A stretch of DNA of 64,000 nucleotides from Gordionus sp. m RMFG-2023 (GCF_954871325.1 NC_088775.1:39223561-39287560); one strand, 5' to 3'; positions 34,141-46,050 are shown, numbered from the stretch's first letter. Notes: generated from the sequence alone by a model not told the origin. Numbers and translations are program-made.

Positions 34141-34187
34141 ATCCCCCCCCCCCATAAGAAAATCCTGGATACGCCACTGCATCTTTC

Positions 34188-34345
34188 TAATATCTCTAAC
34201 ATTCATTTAGGTTTAAATCAAAGTTTTAAAAAATTTTCTTTTTTCATCGTGGAATACAATATAATGGCAGTGCTAATTTATTACTAGAACCAAAGATCAT
34301 ATAACATTTTAATATCAAAAATTTTAAATCCGGATTAAAACAAAC
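34188..34345. repeat. Minisatellite (~115 bp unit), third segment
   Basis: Resumes after the hAT-D1 TSD with TTTTTCATCGTGGAATACAA, then ATAATGGCAGTGC and AAACAAACTG. Unit motifs are those of 19905-20141 and 22478-22948, so the three segments were one array. Confidence 0.7.
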
Positions 34346-34685
34346 TGGTTTAATTTTCTATATACTTTGTTAACAAGCAAGCCGAGCAGGACGACCTTGG
34401 ACCGAGCAAGCCGACCTAGCAGGAGGACCGAGCAAGCCGACCTTCGACACAGCAAGCCGACCCAAAGGGACGCTTGAAGCTCATTTGTTCGGGTCGGGTG
34501 ATCTATAGCCAAATAGGTTGGCTCGGGTTTAAGGTCGTTTTATCGGATTTACCCTTGTTAGGTTTTCGGTCAAGCCTACCCGACCCAGAAATTTAAAAAC
34601 ACTACTCACGCTCCATACTGGTATAATTTCTTTTTGATTTCAATAAAGCTATTTATGCGAATCGGCTTTGCTTTCTCCTTCTAAA
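34346..34685. other. GC-richer repeat patch (AGCAAGCCGA type)
   Basis: GAGCAAGCCGACCT and ACAGCAAGCCGACCC recur at 34374-34465; then GGTTGGCTCGGG and CCTACCCGACCC. It resembles the subterminal repeats of the hAT MITEs. No coding frame is credible. Confidence 0.4.
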
Positions 34686-34689
34686 ATAA

Positions 34690-35930
34690 AATATCTTCTA
34701 GATTTGCAGCTATGCCAATAGGTAATAATTATGGGCTAAAAAACTTAATGTAGGTAGTTGGCTGATCAACGTTTTTAATTGTTTAAAACTTTCTTGGTGA
34801 TTCACACGCAAAGTCAATTTTTATTTATTAACGTTCTGTAAAGAAGATAACAAAATTGTTCAAAAACATTTTGGTGGTGGCTTGCTCTGTTTAGAAAGTA
34901 GAAAGTTCTTCCGAAGTTTTTGGCTCAGTCATGCTTGTAATTTCTTTAATTTTATCCTCATTGGTATGCATGCCATCTTCATCATTTTTATCTTTTGAAG
35001 ATGTGATTCATTGTTGTCTCCTATAAGTAACAAGTCACCTATGTAGAATATTAAGTCATTAGGATCTCTAAATATTTGCTCCATCGATTGCTGAAATATC
35101 ACTGAAAAGGTTAAAAACTAAAAGGTAGTTCTTGTAAAACGAAAATATCTTTTATGCGTCGATATATATCCATTGAATCTTTGTATATAGAGATTTGGAG
35201 AAGGCCTGCTTGAAATCCATTTTACTACATTTATTTCCTCTGGATTATATAGAAATCAAATCATTGATTCATTAAGATAATTTTGCTTAAATAAAAATTA
35301 AACAAAATTTGTAAAATATTTAGATAATCATTTAATAGATAAATTATATAATATGGTATATTTACCTTTAAAAAATAAATTAATTTTAACACTCTACACC
35401 AACAATGATTGTGAAAGTATAAATCATGTATTAAAAACAAAATTTGATTGGAAAAAAACTCCTTTACATATAATGATAAATAAAATAAATGATATAGTTT
35501 AAATACAGGAAAAAGATGCGAGCCATATGTGGGTTGGGCAAAGCTGAAATGATCATATCGTAGAAATCGCGCAGTCTCAAACTGCCATTATTTAAAAAAA
35601 CCGGCATCAATGGGCTTACTAATCTGACATCTTTTACTAGCTCAATGATTATATTGTCTGTTCATTTAATTTTTTCGTTATGCCAATTATTATTGTATAA
35701 GAGGGGGGGGGGGGTTGGGTACGGTTTTTGGCTTCTCATCTGATTTCATGTAATTTGACAGAAGTTTTCGTCATGGTTAATTCATTTTTATAACCATGAT
35801 CTATCATTCCCACAAATTTAAAAGTATTCAACCATGTTCTGCCTAACATCGGTATCTTGTCGCTGTAAGTATAAGCAATTATCTACGCTTGAGATTTTCC
35901 TTATTAACTATTTATAATACAAATTATTTT
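34690..35930 (-). pseudogene. Decayed gypsy protease-RT fragment
   Basis: Blocks match the minus-strand gypsy gene in the same order: 34695-34830 with about 25110-25250; 35020-35090 with the YIDDLL region; 35130-35225 with 25650-25760 (both contain GTCGATAT, then TTTGGAGAA); 35540-35640 with 25858-25940; 35760-35910 with the protease region near 26140-26240. Frames are broken throughout. A MULE fragment sits at 35312-35547, and a G run of about 12 at 35703. This is an old member of a related family. Confidence 0.75.
35312..35547 (+). pseudogene. Mutator-like (MULE) transposase fragment
   Basis: A + strand frame reads KYLDNHLIDKLYN, then LYTNNDCESINHVLKTKFDW, one TAA, and IQEKDASHMWVGQ. The TNNxxES-N-LK motif and the following Trp match the C-terminal part of MULE transposases. 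No ends seen; the fragment interrupts the gypsy remnant. Confidence 0.6.
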
Positions 35931-37195
35931 TTTAAGCCCTGAAAATTATTTTAAAAAAATGAAGGTAGAACAATGTAATATTTAACTAATAAAATGTGAG
36001 AGGAATACCGTATATTTCATTAGTTATATTATATTTATTTAAATAAAGAAACAATTGAACCTAAAAAATTTTAAACAAGGATATTTAAAAATATTGAATA
36101 TGTGTATAAGGAGCCACCGTTAAAATTCCTCAATTTGTAAGATTTAATCAAAAGTGGAAGGAAGGGGGGGGGCGAATTTTATAGAACGCTCTACAAATGC
36201 CCGCCCCCCTCCCCCACCCATAGTGCAATTACTGCACTAATAATTGGCAGATAATTAAGAAATATAAAAATAATTAAAATACCATGCAAATGATTAAAAT
36301 TTGCAGAGTTTAAAAATTTGTGAAAAAGGCACATATCAAAATCTGATTATATTTAATTCTCCTCCGTAATTCTAATTAGCAACTATTCACGAAGAGTCAA
36401 TCAATTCATAATTTATTCAATCAATCTCATTTTCTAACCTATCTTATTTGATAAAGTATTATATATTCATTCATACAATTAATATTTCACGTCTAATTGG
36501 ATCTCCTCACAAGTCCTATGCTCGCCAATATTGTAGGTTTTTAAATTACTATTAAAGTTATAACATTTTATTCTAAATTTATAATTATATTTTATTTAAG
36601 AAATATAATTAAAAATTTTTTTTTATATAATATATAAATTTTTACTACGAAAACTTTTAAATATAAATAGTCAAGATTAGATATAAAATTATATTCAAAA
36701 ACTTTTATACATAAACAGTTAAGATTTACTTAAGTTAATTTATTAAATTTAGTTTTACATCATAATAATTGAAAGCATATGGTTTTTATATTCCTACTAT
36801 TATAGGCAACTTTATATTAATGATTTATTTATTGATTTTTTCATAATATTAAATTATAATTACCTTTTTTACTCCAAAATTGCATTAATTTAAAATAATA
36901 AAATTTTGATTAAGTTATTTCAATAAAATATGATTAGATTCTTGAATTTATTTTTGGAATGTCTCATTGGGTAAAAAAAACATTAGGTCTGGCTTGGCTG
37001 GGCTTCTGTGCTAACTTTATTTAATTGAGGTTAGGAAATAAACTCAAAATATTTGTCTTATTTTTAAATCTCATTATTTAAATTTAATAATTAACAGTAA
37101 TGAGCCAGCCTTACAGAACTCTAAATAGCTGATTTAAAGATAAGTCTAAGAACATTTTCTTGATGTTTAAATATGATTTTTCAGACAATTCCTAT
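35931..37195. other. AT-rich stretch with a G/C-run hairpin
   Basis: Mostly featureless. At 36160-36225 a G run (GAAGGGGGGGGGCG) and C runs (GCCCGCCCCCCTCCCCC) face each other across 35 bases and could pair; this resembles collapsed hAT-D ends. At 36985-37025 TCTGGCTTGGCTGGGCTTC is a GC-richer patch. Confidence 0.45.
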
Positions 37196-37200
37196 TTTAA

Positions 37201-37473
37201 ATGATTAAGGTAGTGCCCATTAAGACTAAGTTAATGGTAAACAGACTTAGGTGGTATGGGCACACAATGAGAAGGCCTATGAACTACATAGGAAATAAGA
37301 TTGAGAGTTTGGAAGTGATGGGCAAATGTAAAAGAGGAAGGCCAAAACTTCTATGGGGCCATAAAGTTAGAGTCAATATAAAGAAGTATAAATTAGATAA
37401 AAGAGATTGTATGAATAACATAAAGTGGAGAGAGATGTTGAAGGAGCTTACCACTAGAAAAGGTGAAAGCTAA
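37201..37473 (+). pseudogene. LINE C-terminal fragment (RTE or Jockey-like tail)
   Basis: 90 open codons: LMVNRLRWYGHTMRRP, then KRGRPKLLWGHKV and NIKWREML. The RLRWxGHxxRRP and RGRPxxxW motifs are those of the C-terminal tail of endonuclease/reverse-transcriptase LINEs. The RT is absent, so this is a 5'-truncated copy. It is unrelated to the RLE-type LINE at 28 kb. Confidence 0.75.
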
Positions 37474-37972
37474 AGAGAAAATTTTTTTTAATGACTATAA
37501 AGATTAAGCTTTGTACTACTACATAATGACATATATTATAATTTCTTTATCTGTTTATTTCTGCATTTAATTAATATAAATTTTAATATTATTTGGTGCA
37601 TTGTAATTTTTGATATGTGCAACTATTACTGAAAAAGAATCTGCATTTCACTGTAATATTCTGATATTTATTGATTAATTATCAACTTACAAATAAATAA
37701 TTCTATATCATTCTTGGAAAATATTATTTTATAAATAATAATTAAAAATGGTCTTATATTAAATTAAACCAATTCCCAAATTTTGAAAAAAATTAATTTG
37801 CTATAAGAACAAGTGAATTTTCACTACCTCATAAAATTAAAATATTTATTTGTAGGGCTGTGCTGATCCACATATTTTTCTCCAATCCGATCCAATATTT
37901 TCCGATATTGGTTCAAAACCGATCCTATACCAATCTGATATTGATTTTCCACCACCAACCAAATGTAATTAA

Positions 37973-39211
37973 CCCTTTAAAGTCCCGTGAGCTAATTTGA
38001 CATCATCTTATTGAATGTTATTTTTTAACGTTTAAAACGACTCAATGATTTAATTTAACATTTTAAAATAAATATACAAATAAATTCAATTGTATTTTAT
38101 CAATAATAAAAAAAAATATGCTTAATTGTTTTTATTTTATTATCATTTAAATTTTGACTATATTTCCGTTTCAATTTTTTCTGAATTACTTGTTTTTACA
38201 TATTATTTAAATATATTTTAATTGAAAAATTTTGAAAACTGTTTATTTTATAAAGAAGAAAAAATATTCAAATATGTCATCACGAATTTATATTTTTTTA
38301 GAATTTTAATTATTTTTGTAAATATAATTTTAAAATTATGATGCCAAATTAACTCATTGGGAATTTAATAAGTTATTTTATTAACATTGAATAGATTTTA
38401 TTTTTTATAGATGTCAAATAAAATAATTATAATTGAAGGTGATATTTCGGAAACAGATATTGATAATAGTGAGGATAATTTTAATCATCCTATTATTCGC
38501 CCATAAATGCACTTCACATAGAACTTGATAATGTTCATGAATGCCCTAGTTTTCCTAATCTCAGTAGTAATTGGGTATTAAAAAATATTGAATCATTTGA
38601 TACATTTTCTAAAAAATTTTCTAATCCCCCAAATAATATTCCAACACCATATCGAATAATATTTCATTTGATAGATACCTGCATTGTGAATGCATGGTAA
38701 TTGCATCGAAGACATTACTTCAAAAAAATGAAAAATCTTTTATAAATTATAACATTTAAATCTCAAATAGCTCCTGCCTTGTTAATGGCAGGTAAAATTA
38801 GTAAAAGAAAATTAGGGAGACCATCAAATGAAAATCCTAAAATACAAAAAGGATCTAAGTTACCTAAGATAATAACTGACGTTAGATATGATAATTTAGG
38901 GTATTGGCCAGAAGTTTCCAAGACTCGAAAAAGGTGTAAATTATGTGTTATCGCATATTTAAGGACTATGTGTGAAAAAATTTATGCTATAACTAGGAAA
39001 TAAATTTTTAAAAATTTTTCATAATAAATAAATATTTTTTTATATACATGCATTTCGCTCAATGATGCCAAATTGTAACATGATTTTTTTTTACCTGTAT
39101 ACTATGAAATAAAAGTCGAAATAAGAATTTTACATCCTTGGTGTATATAAGTGAAGATTTTTGATAAAAAAAATTTTTAGTTTTATTTTAAAAAGTCGAG
39201 CTTTAAAGGTA
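37973..39211 (+). mobile_element. Internally deleted piggyBac copy
   Basis: TTAA at 37969-37972 precedes the end CCCTTTAAAGTCCC. The right end AGCTTTAAAGG followed by TAA (about 39201-39214) is a decayed counterpart. The interior keeps the N-terminal and C-terminal coding parts and lacks the middle. Subterminal GATGCCAAAT (39064) also occurs near 46183 in piggyBac B, so the two belong to one family. Confidence 0.65.
38411..39003 (+). pseudogene. piggyBac transposase with central deletion
   Basis: ATG at 38411: MSNKIIIIEGDISETDID matches the start of piggyBac B. After frame slips, LSSNWVLKNIESFDTFSKKF and NNIPTPYRI match its N-terminal region. It then jumps at about 38660 to FHLIDTCIVNAW, which lies near residue 290 in piggyBac B. 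The remainder, ALLMAGKISKRKLGRPSNEN, then DVRYDNLGYWPE and CKLC, is the C-terminal tail with the start of the Cys-rich finger. All catalytic aspartates are missing. Confidence 0.8.
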
Positions 39212-39494
39212 ATGCAAAAAATCAAATTATGCATGTAATTTAATTTTTTTATTTCTACAATAGTTAAAAAAAAGTTTACGGATATTGGTATGAATTTTTC
39301 ATTAGTCTTCCCCTTGAAATTAGAATTCTGCAGATAACGCATTTTGTAAAATTATTTTTCCTCTGTAAAATATTTCCATAATTCAGATACCATATTTTAA
39401 AAAATTCTTTTATTTAAAGTATATATAATAAAATTGGTGTCAATATTAAAAAGATTAAAAATAGATAACGTTTTGTGTGTTTCTTTCTCTTTTT
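39212..39494. other. AT-rich spacer
   Basis: Between the piggyBac remnant and hAT-E2. A minus-strand open frame (39130-39342) has no recognisable content. Confidence 0.35.
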
Positions 39495-40433
39495 TATGGG
39501 TGTATCGATACCACTAACTGGAGGCCGATCCGATATTCAGAATATTAAATTGATATCGGCTGATTACCGATCCGAAATCATCCAATTTTGTATTCTGTAA
39601 AGATACCAATGGTTTTTATTTTTAATATAATTTTTATTAGTATAACATCTATAATTTAACCATAACATAACTTATGTCATTTAAATATATTATAATGATC
39701 AGTTATAGTTTATATTTAATTCAATTGCAATTCTAAAAGTATATAAAATATTTTTATTGTTAAATCACTTTTATATTATAAGTAATACATTAATCTATAT
39801 ACATAATAAGTAATAAACAAATATATATGAAATTTGAAATAAATATTTAAAATAACATTTAACATTAATATATCAAAGATTTCTTTTTAGAAATACCAAA
39901 ATCCAATTTATCAGAGGTCAGCCTGTGGCCATGGTAACTATCAATATCACCAGCTTCACTAAAAACTGATTCTGAAGAGATTATCGCATACTTTTATAAA
40001 CAGAATACGAAAAAAAATAACAATATGGCAGAATGTTTATTAATTAATTATTATTATTTAAAAAAATATACATAAAAATGGATTTCGATTTTATTTATAA
40101 AAATAAATTATTTTAGATATAACTTTTTTTTAAAATTTTATAACATTTTATTTTGTTAAAGACGTCATTTTATATGGGATAGGATTTTAAAATATTGGCC
40201 GATAACAATGGATGAATTATCGGCCTGATCCGATCCGATAAAAAATATCGGTACATCCCTCATATTTTTATAAAAAAACTTTTTAAATACTATAAATCTA
40301 TTTAAGAAAATAAATAAGACGTCATTTTTATATGGGATCGGATAATTTTATAATATTGGCCGATAACCGATATTTTAAAATGGGTGAATTATCGGCCTGA
40401 TCCGATCCGTTAAAAAATATCGGTACATCCCTA
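39495..40433 (-). mobile_element. hAT-E2, non-autonomous hAT with duplicated end
   Basis: The left end TATGGGTGTATCGATACC and the right end TATCGGTACATCCCTA are inverted relative to hAT-E1 (45837-49052). The flanks CTCTTTTT and CTATTTTT (7 of 8) fit a TSD. A minus-strand remnant at 39885-39995 reads the hAT C-terminal motif SESVFSEAGDIDSY. The right terminal ~175 bp, including flank-like CATATTTTT, is tandemly duplicated (about 40085-40258 and 40259-40433). Confidence 0.75.
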
Positions 40434-41550
40434 CTATTTTTATAAAATTTTTTTTAAATACTATAAATCTATTTAAAAAATATATAATTAATATCTAGGT
40501 AAAAAAATGACGTAAGTGGTCTTAATGTATAATATATCTCCATTTATAATCATTATTTTGCTTTAATATTTGGTAAGATAGAACTAACCTTAAACTTGAT
40601 AAAATATTTATTTATTTAAATTTATTATGCTTAGATTAAAGATAATCAGGATAATTCTAATTTGTGCCAAAATTTTCTAAATAAACTTTTTTTAAATTTC
40701 AAATATTAAATTAAAAAAATATTTTTCTATTATGTCATCATTATAATTCATTATTTTGATATTTATTCTTCATATAAAACAAGATTTACATGAATACATT
40801 CAAATATAAAAAATATAGGACATTGAAATATGTTAATTTTGATATTTAAAACATTTATCACATAAGGAATTAATATGTTTCAAACATAATTTTTTTTCTC
40901 ATATCTGGCAAAAATATTTAGTTTTCTTAAACTTCTATGACACATACTACACCTTCCTCTTGACTGGATAAAATTTCTATTTTGTTTTTTACCTAAAATA
41001 TTGCAAATAAATTTCTTCAAAAATCAAGGCAATCTGAGAATTTTTGTTGTACTTCTAAATATCACTTAATAAGTTCCATTCATAATTTTTTATATGAAAT
41101 TACTTCTTGGAGGTGATATTTTTATGTTTGCTATATTATGTGGATTAATTAATATTATGTTTAAAAGTATGTAAAAAATGTCTAGAAGTGTGTAAGAAAT
41201 TGTTAGGGGCCATCAATTTGACCTTCTTAAAATTGAATAATTTTTTGTCATTCAATCAATCATATCTAACCTAACCTTTAATTATATTATAAAATATTAT
41301 AATTTATCGTTTGTTTCGGTCATTTGTATGGTGGAGAATAGATAGCATTACGACATCCTTTTCTTTCTTTGGAATGATAATAATGTTATTTTTTCATATT
41401 CAACTCAAATGTATGAAAGAAAAATGATATAACATTTTAAATAATTTTATTATATTTACTTTCAGAATATGCAAAAATCATAATAAATGACAAAAATAAT
41501 TCGAAAAATTAGATAATTATAATAATAATTTAAAAAAAAAAAAATTATTT
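40434..41550. other. AT-rich stretch without recognised feature
   Basis: No recognisable frame, repeat or element end was found. Confidence 0.4.
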
Positions 41551-41554
41551 ATTT

Positions 41555-41700
41555 ACTCCGGTGAAACCCCAATTAGCCACAAAATGCTTATATCTTAAAA
41601 ACTACTTAACCAAAATAAATGAAATTTGGAATATAGACTCTGTTTTTATATAGTATCAATTCTAGCAAGCCTGGGGTTTCATATGCCCCACCAGAGTAAG
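41555..41700. repeat. Small MITE-like inverted-end sequence
   Basis: TTTACTCCGGTGAAACCCCA at the left and GGGGTTTCATATGCCCCACC followed by AGAGTAA at the right form imperfect inverted ends about 145 bp apart. No TSD is obvious. Confidence 0.4.
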
Positions 41701-43110
41701 AAAAGTTAAGTATTTTTCTTGTCAATTTATCATCTTTTAGACTTTCCAATTTTTCTATCTAAATAAGGACTAGAGGTTGACTCCGCCTAAACTGGCTCAT
41801 ATACCTGGTCCATCCCATAAAATATATCTTTTACAAGTTTCTAATATAAATTTGCTTAATTATTAGCTTTAAAAACATTTTCAGAACTTTTTTGTCTGGT
41901 TGGACCCAAAAATCTTTTTTACCCGCTCTTCAGGTCAAGCTAGGTCTGCACGAATATCTAATAAGGTTGGATCTTCAGGCCTGGTCACTGCACCAACCTC
42001 TAATAATGGCATCAATTCAATAATATTTCTAAAAATCTGTTACTCCATTATGTTATTAATATTTTATTTCAATTATAAATATTTTATAAATATGTTTACT
42101 AATTTCTAATTTCTTCCCCTCGTTTTATGAAATAACATATTTTTAATATTTAAACAATAAGATCCTATTTATAAATTTAAAAAAAAACGAAGGCGTTTGA
42201 CATCCCCACCCCTACTCTCCTTCTAAATATTTTACTGATTTTGTAAAAAAATCAAATTAAATATTATATTGATTATTTTTTTAAAAAATTTGGAAAATTA
42301 CCTAATTTTTTAAGTAAACTTTCCGAATTTACATCTTAAAATGTTAATGAAATATATTATCTACAATCCCATAAAAATAAAATATTTATAAAAAAAGCAA
42401 TCGATATTATTTTGACAAGTAATTATATTTTAATTCATAATATAAATATGATTGTTATTTTGTTAGCTGAGTCAGGAGAGCAGGGACATTAATTGATGAC
42501 AATTATATTCAATAAATATAGCGCACGCTGCAATATTTGAATTGTCGATTTCGCTTTTTTTTTAATCCCTATCATTTTTATATGATATGCTTAATCATAT
42601 TATACTATAAAACAATTAGTTATTTTATTTATTTACAAGAAATTTATTACAAATAAAATGTATATAGCAGCTATATATATACTGACCTGTGCTCGACTTT
42701 GACGATTCCGGCAATCTTTTCCCCCCATTTTTTGACTAACTTTTTATATATCTCTATCCTTTTCTAAAAAAACTTTTAAAAAATATTATATTTTTTAATA
42801 TATAAATGTAATAAATTATTAAAAATTTTACAATGAGAATTAAAAATTTATCAAAAATGTTTTATTTTCAATGGCAATTGCCAGAGTTTTGGATAAAATG
42901 ACATTCCAATTTTCTGATATTTATGATATGATTGCTTTAAACATATTTGGAAAAATATACAAAGATAAAGATCATTATATATTAATCACATCACGCAACT
43001 TAGTCCTGTAAAATGAGGAATATCCTTAAAATAATGAATTGACTTTAGTCAAAAAATATGCAAGGAATGATATAATTAATGTTTAAGTCTTATTATTTGA
43101 AAGGCAATTA
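41701..43110. other. AT-rich stretch without recognised feature
   Basis: Open frames here are short and carry no motif. A patch CAGGTCAAGCTAGGTC / TCAGGCCTGGTC near 41930-41990 recalls the GC-richer MITE fragments. Confidence 0.35.
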
Positions 43111-43424
43111 TCGCCCTTTAAAATCCTGAATTTGACATCATTAACTTGCATACTTTTTATAACCGCTAAGAACGCTAATGATTTAATTTGGCATTGCAAT
43201 ATAATTATATAATAAATTTAATCTTTTTTTTATTAATTCGGCTAATAATAGGCTTTTGCTTGTATTTTATTATGTATTAACCTTTCCCCATTTTTGTGTA
43301 TTCATTTTTAATATATGGTTATTTGTTTTTTTAAAATATATTTTTATTTATAATTTGTAAAAGAAAAATTTGTGAAAATTTGTTTTTAAATAAAGTATTA
43401 TATTCAAAAAAAATAATAAAAACG

Positions 43425-43656
43425 AGAAAATGTTTATATATTATGAAAATCCTTGAAACATTTAATATGAAGTGCGATTTGACATGTTTGGCACATATAT
43501 ATATTGAGTATGTAGGCAATACTGCATCTGTATCTTTTCCCATCTATAACTTTGGATAAATAATGTCCAGATCAATCAGTAGGGTTTTCACTTTATAATG
43601 CCTGGCTTGCGTGCCCTGTACCTAAATTTTTCAATTTTTACTGGTTTTCGAAGGAG
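43425..43656 (-). pseudogene. piggyBac A transposase, C-terminal finger piece
   Basis: Minus strand from 43656: LRKPVKIEKF, then after slips SGHYLSKVIDGKRYRC and CQTCQIALHIKCFKDFHNI. The paired cysteines and CFxxFH ending are the piggyBac C-terminal Cys-rich domain. It continues the piece at 45233-45392; hAT-C2 separates them. Confidence 0.7.
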
Positions 43657-43664
43657 GTAGTTAG

Positions 43665-45224
43665 CAGTGTTGTTAAACGCTACTTTTAAAAGTAGCGCGC
43701 TATCGCTACATCTATTTTATAAAAAAAGTAGCGCGCAATCGCTACCGCTATCGTTTTCAAATGAGTAGCGCGCTATTAGCTACTTTCGGTACTGTCATCC
43801 CCAAGTCTAGAGCGACGATCAGAAAGTATAAGCTTTGCCATACTAAATAATCGTTCAGCACTAGCACTTGAGGGCAACGCAGTATTAAATTTAATAAACA
43901 AACTTTTTATATGAAAAAAAATCATCAAAAATATTTAAATTAGTATTTTTAGATTTAAAAAAAGCATCTAGAGGTTCAATAATATTATTATTATTTATTT
44001 CAAAAAAAACCGTCTATGGAAGGCTGCGGTTTCTATCTTGCTATAATATCGTGGTTAGGCATGTCATTTTTTAACGTTACCATCAGCCTATCAAGTTGCC
44101 CTTTAGATTCAGTCAAATTAATGTATGGCCAATTTAACTTGAAACTAGGATGATCTTGGTCCGTGGAGAAAAAGTGTTTATCATCTTTATAAAAGAATCA
44201 TTATCCACCAAGGATAATGGTTGAACTGTATATTTTATAAAGTTCATAATGACTTTGTCAGCCAATTTTTGGGATACACCAGGTGTTGATGAATCCAAAT
44301 TGGTTAATTTTGTTTGTATTAAATTTGATTTGGAAGTGGTTTATCTTCTTCCATTACCCCAAAACTTTTGAGATATTTTTCAATCTCTTTATAATTTGAA
44401 GTGTGCACAGTCTAAAATTATAAAATACTTAGAATAAAAATTATGTAGGAGATAAGTATACATAAAAATGATTGAAATAACTATTTTAAAATGTTTTAAA
44501 TAATTTAGATAAAATTTATGAATATATAAAAAAAATGATTGGTTTTTGATTTTAATTTATTTAAAAAATTAAAGATTAACCTACACATTGATATTAAATT
44601 TGTTTAATATATTACCTTTAAATGTTTTTTCAAATTAAAGCTGCTCGTATGATTTGAAGAGATAATTTTGCGGCACATCTTGCACCGAAACCGATATCCA
44701 GTATTAATTTTTTCTTCAAGATTAAAGTATTTCTTGAATTTTGGGAAAGGATCATCTATATTTTGCTCATTTTCCAAAGAAATTTCAATATCTTCAACAA
44801 TCTCACACATAACAAGATTTATAATGCTTAATATAAAATGTAAAATGAAATATAAAATAAGATAAAAGCAAGGACATACCAATAACGGAATTTCAAAAAT
44901 ATATAATTCAATGAATGCGCGAAATATAAATTAAATACAGATTGCTATTTAACAACTGTTTATATCTAATATATAACAATAATGTATATTTTTAAATATA
45001 AATTTAAATTTCAAAATTAAATTAAATAAAAGGATTATAATTTTAGATTTTATAAAAAATATATTTTAATCATTTTTAGATGTATTTATTATGTAAAATT
45101 GAACTACTTTCTAAATTAGTAGCGAGCTACCGCTATCGCTATTTTTTAAAAAAAGTAGCGCGCTATAGCTACCGCTACTGAAAAAAGTAGCGCGCTATAG
45201 TAGTGCGCTATTTTAACAACACTG
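43665..45224 (-). mobile_element. hAT-C2, internally deleted copy of hAT-C1 (TSD GTAGTTAG)
   Basis: Ends CAGTGTTGTTAAACGC and, in reverse, CAGTGTTGTTAAAATAGC. A perfect TSD, GTAGTTAG, lies at 43657-43664 and 45225-45232. It has the same subterminal GTAGCGCGCTA palindromes as hAT-C1. 1,560 bp, against 2,328 in hAT-C1; the middle of the gene is deleted near 44153. Confidence 0.95.
43790..44810 (-). pseudogene. hAT-C2 transposase, BED finger and C-terminus only
   Basis: ATG at 44810: MCEIVEDIEISLENEQN, then FPKFKKYFNLEEKI and YRFRCKMCRKIISSNHTSSF followed by NLKKHL, a clear BED-type C2H2 finger for DNA binding. The matching region of hAT-C1 is more damaged. Downstream, SPRTKIF-like sequence is cut by the deletion. 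The C-terminal dimerisation motif is present near 43880-43795 as in hAT-C1. A central deletion removes the catalytic domain. Confidence 0.8.
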
Positions 45225-45232
45225 GTAGTTAG

Positions 45233-45392
45233 TAACTTCTAGTCTAAATCAAGCAAACTCTTGTTATCTCGATTCACGAATTTACTAAAGCTGCATAGAT
45301 AAAATTGGTGAATACTGGCCACTACCATTTTTTTCATCTTATTTTTATTCTATATATAGATATGAGATTATCACACATCAACTTCACCTCCA
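45233..45392 (-). pseudogene. piggyBac A transposase, GGVD-to-KKW piece
   Basis: Minus strand from 45392: MEVKLMCDNLISIYRIKIR, a TGA, then KKWWWPVFTNF and IYAALVNSWIEIT in the next frame. This is the piggyBac block after the third catalytic aspartate (YRxxxxxKKWWW and VNSW). It joins directly to 50838 across the Mutator-like element. Confidence 0.8.
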
Positions 45393-46050
45393 TGTCAAAT
45401 CGATCAAAAAAGGCACTTTTTCTGCTGACCCCTTTTTAAATTGTTAAAAATTTCTGGAATTATTTAGATAGGTAAAAAAATGAGAAAGCCTTTTATTTTA
45501 GTCCGCTAGCAAACCTGGTTCTCGAGATATATGGGCCCATAGGTACAATAATAAGCCACCTTGGAATCTGTAAATTTTTTAAAATGCTTATAATAAAAAA
45601 ATATTTATAGTAAAAAAAATATATAATATATCATATTGTGGGTAAAAAAATATCTAAATGGCTATCATAAAAAAATAAAAATTGACGCCAATTTGAATCT
45701 TTAATTTCCGGTTTACCTATATTGCTTTATCAGTATTTTTAAGCAAAAAAGGGAGTTTATTTTCAAAATTTTTTTTGATTTTATTTAGACCCTTTTATAA
45801 ATATAAACTATGTCAAAATTTTGGCACGCAATCGACTAGGGATGTACCGATATTTTTTATCTGATCGGGCCGATATTTCACCCACTTTAAAATATCGGTC
45901 ATCGGCCAATATTATAAAATTTTCCGATCTGATATAAAATGGCGTCTTTAACAAAAATAAAATGTTATAAAATTTTAAAAAAAAGTTATATCTAAAATCA
46001 TTTATTTTTATAAATAAAATCGATATCTATTTTTATGTATATTTTTTTAA

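Larger units (their letters stand above)
22957..34179 (+). mobile_element. hAT-D1: composite hAT (TSD CATCTTTC)
   Basis: The left end CAGGCGCGTAACC and the right end GGATACGCCACTG (reverse CAGTGGCGTATCC) are inverted. They are flanked by a perfect 8 bp TSD, CATCTTTC, at 22949-22956 and 34180-34187. Long C runs lie just inside each end. The transposase C-terminal half lies at 32850-33695 (+). The interior between is filled by a gypsy element, an RLE-type LINE and a partial gypsy copy; the transposase N-terminal half appears lost. hAT-D2 at 53655-55508 has the same termini. Confidence 0.85.

Noticed and set aside
43112-43664. A separate, third piggyBac element here
   Set aside because: The fragment continues the reading order of the pieces at 45233 and 50838 across the hAT-C2 TSD, so it is the 3' part of piggyBac A.
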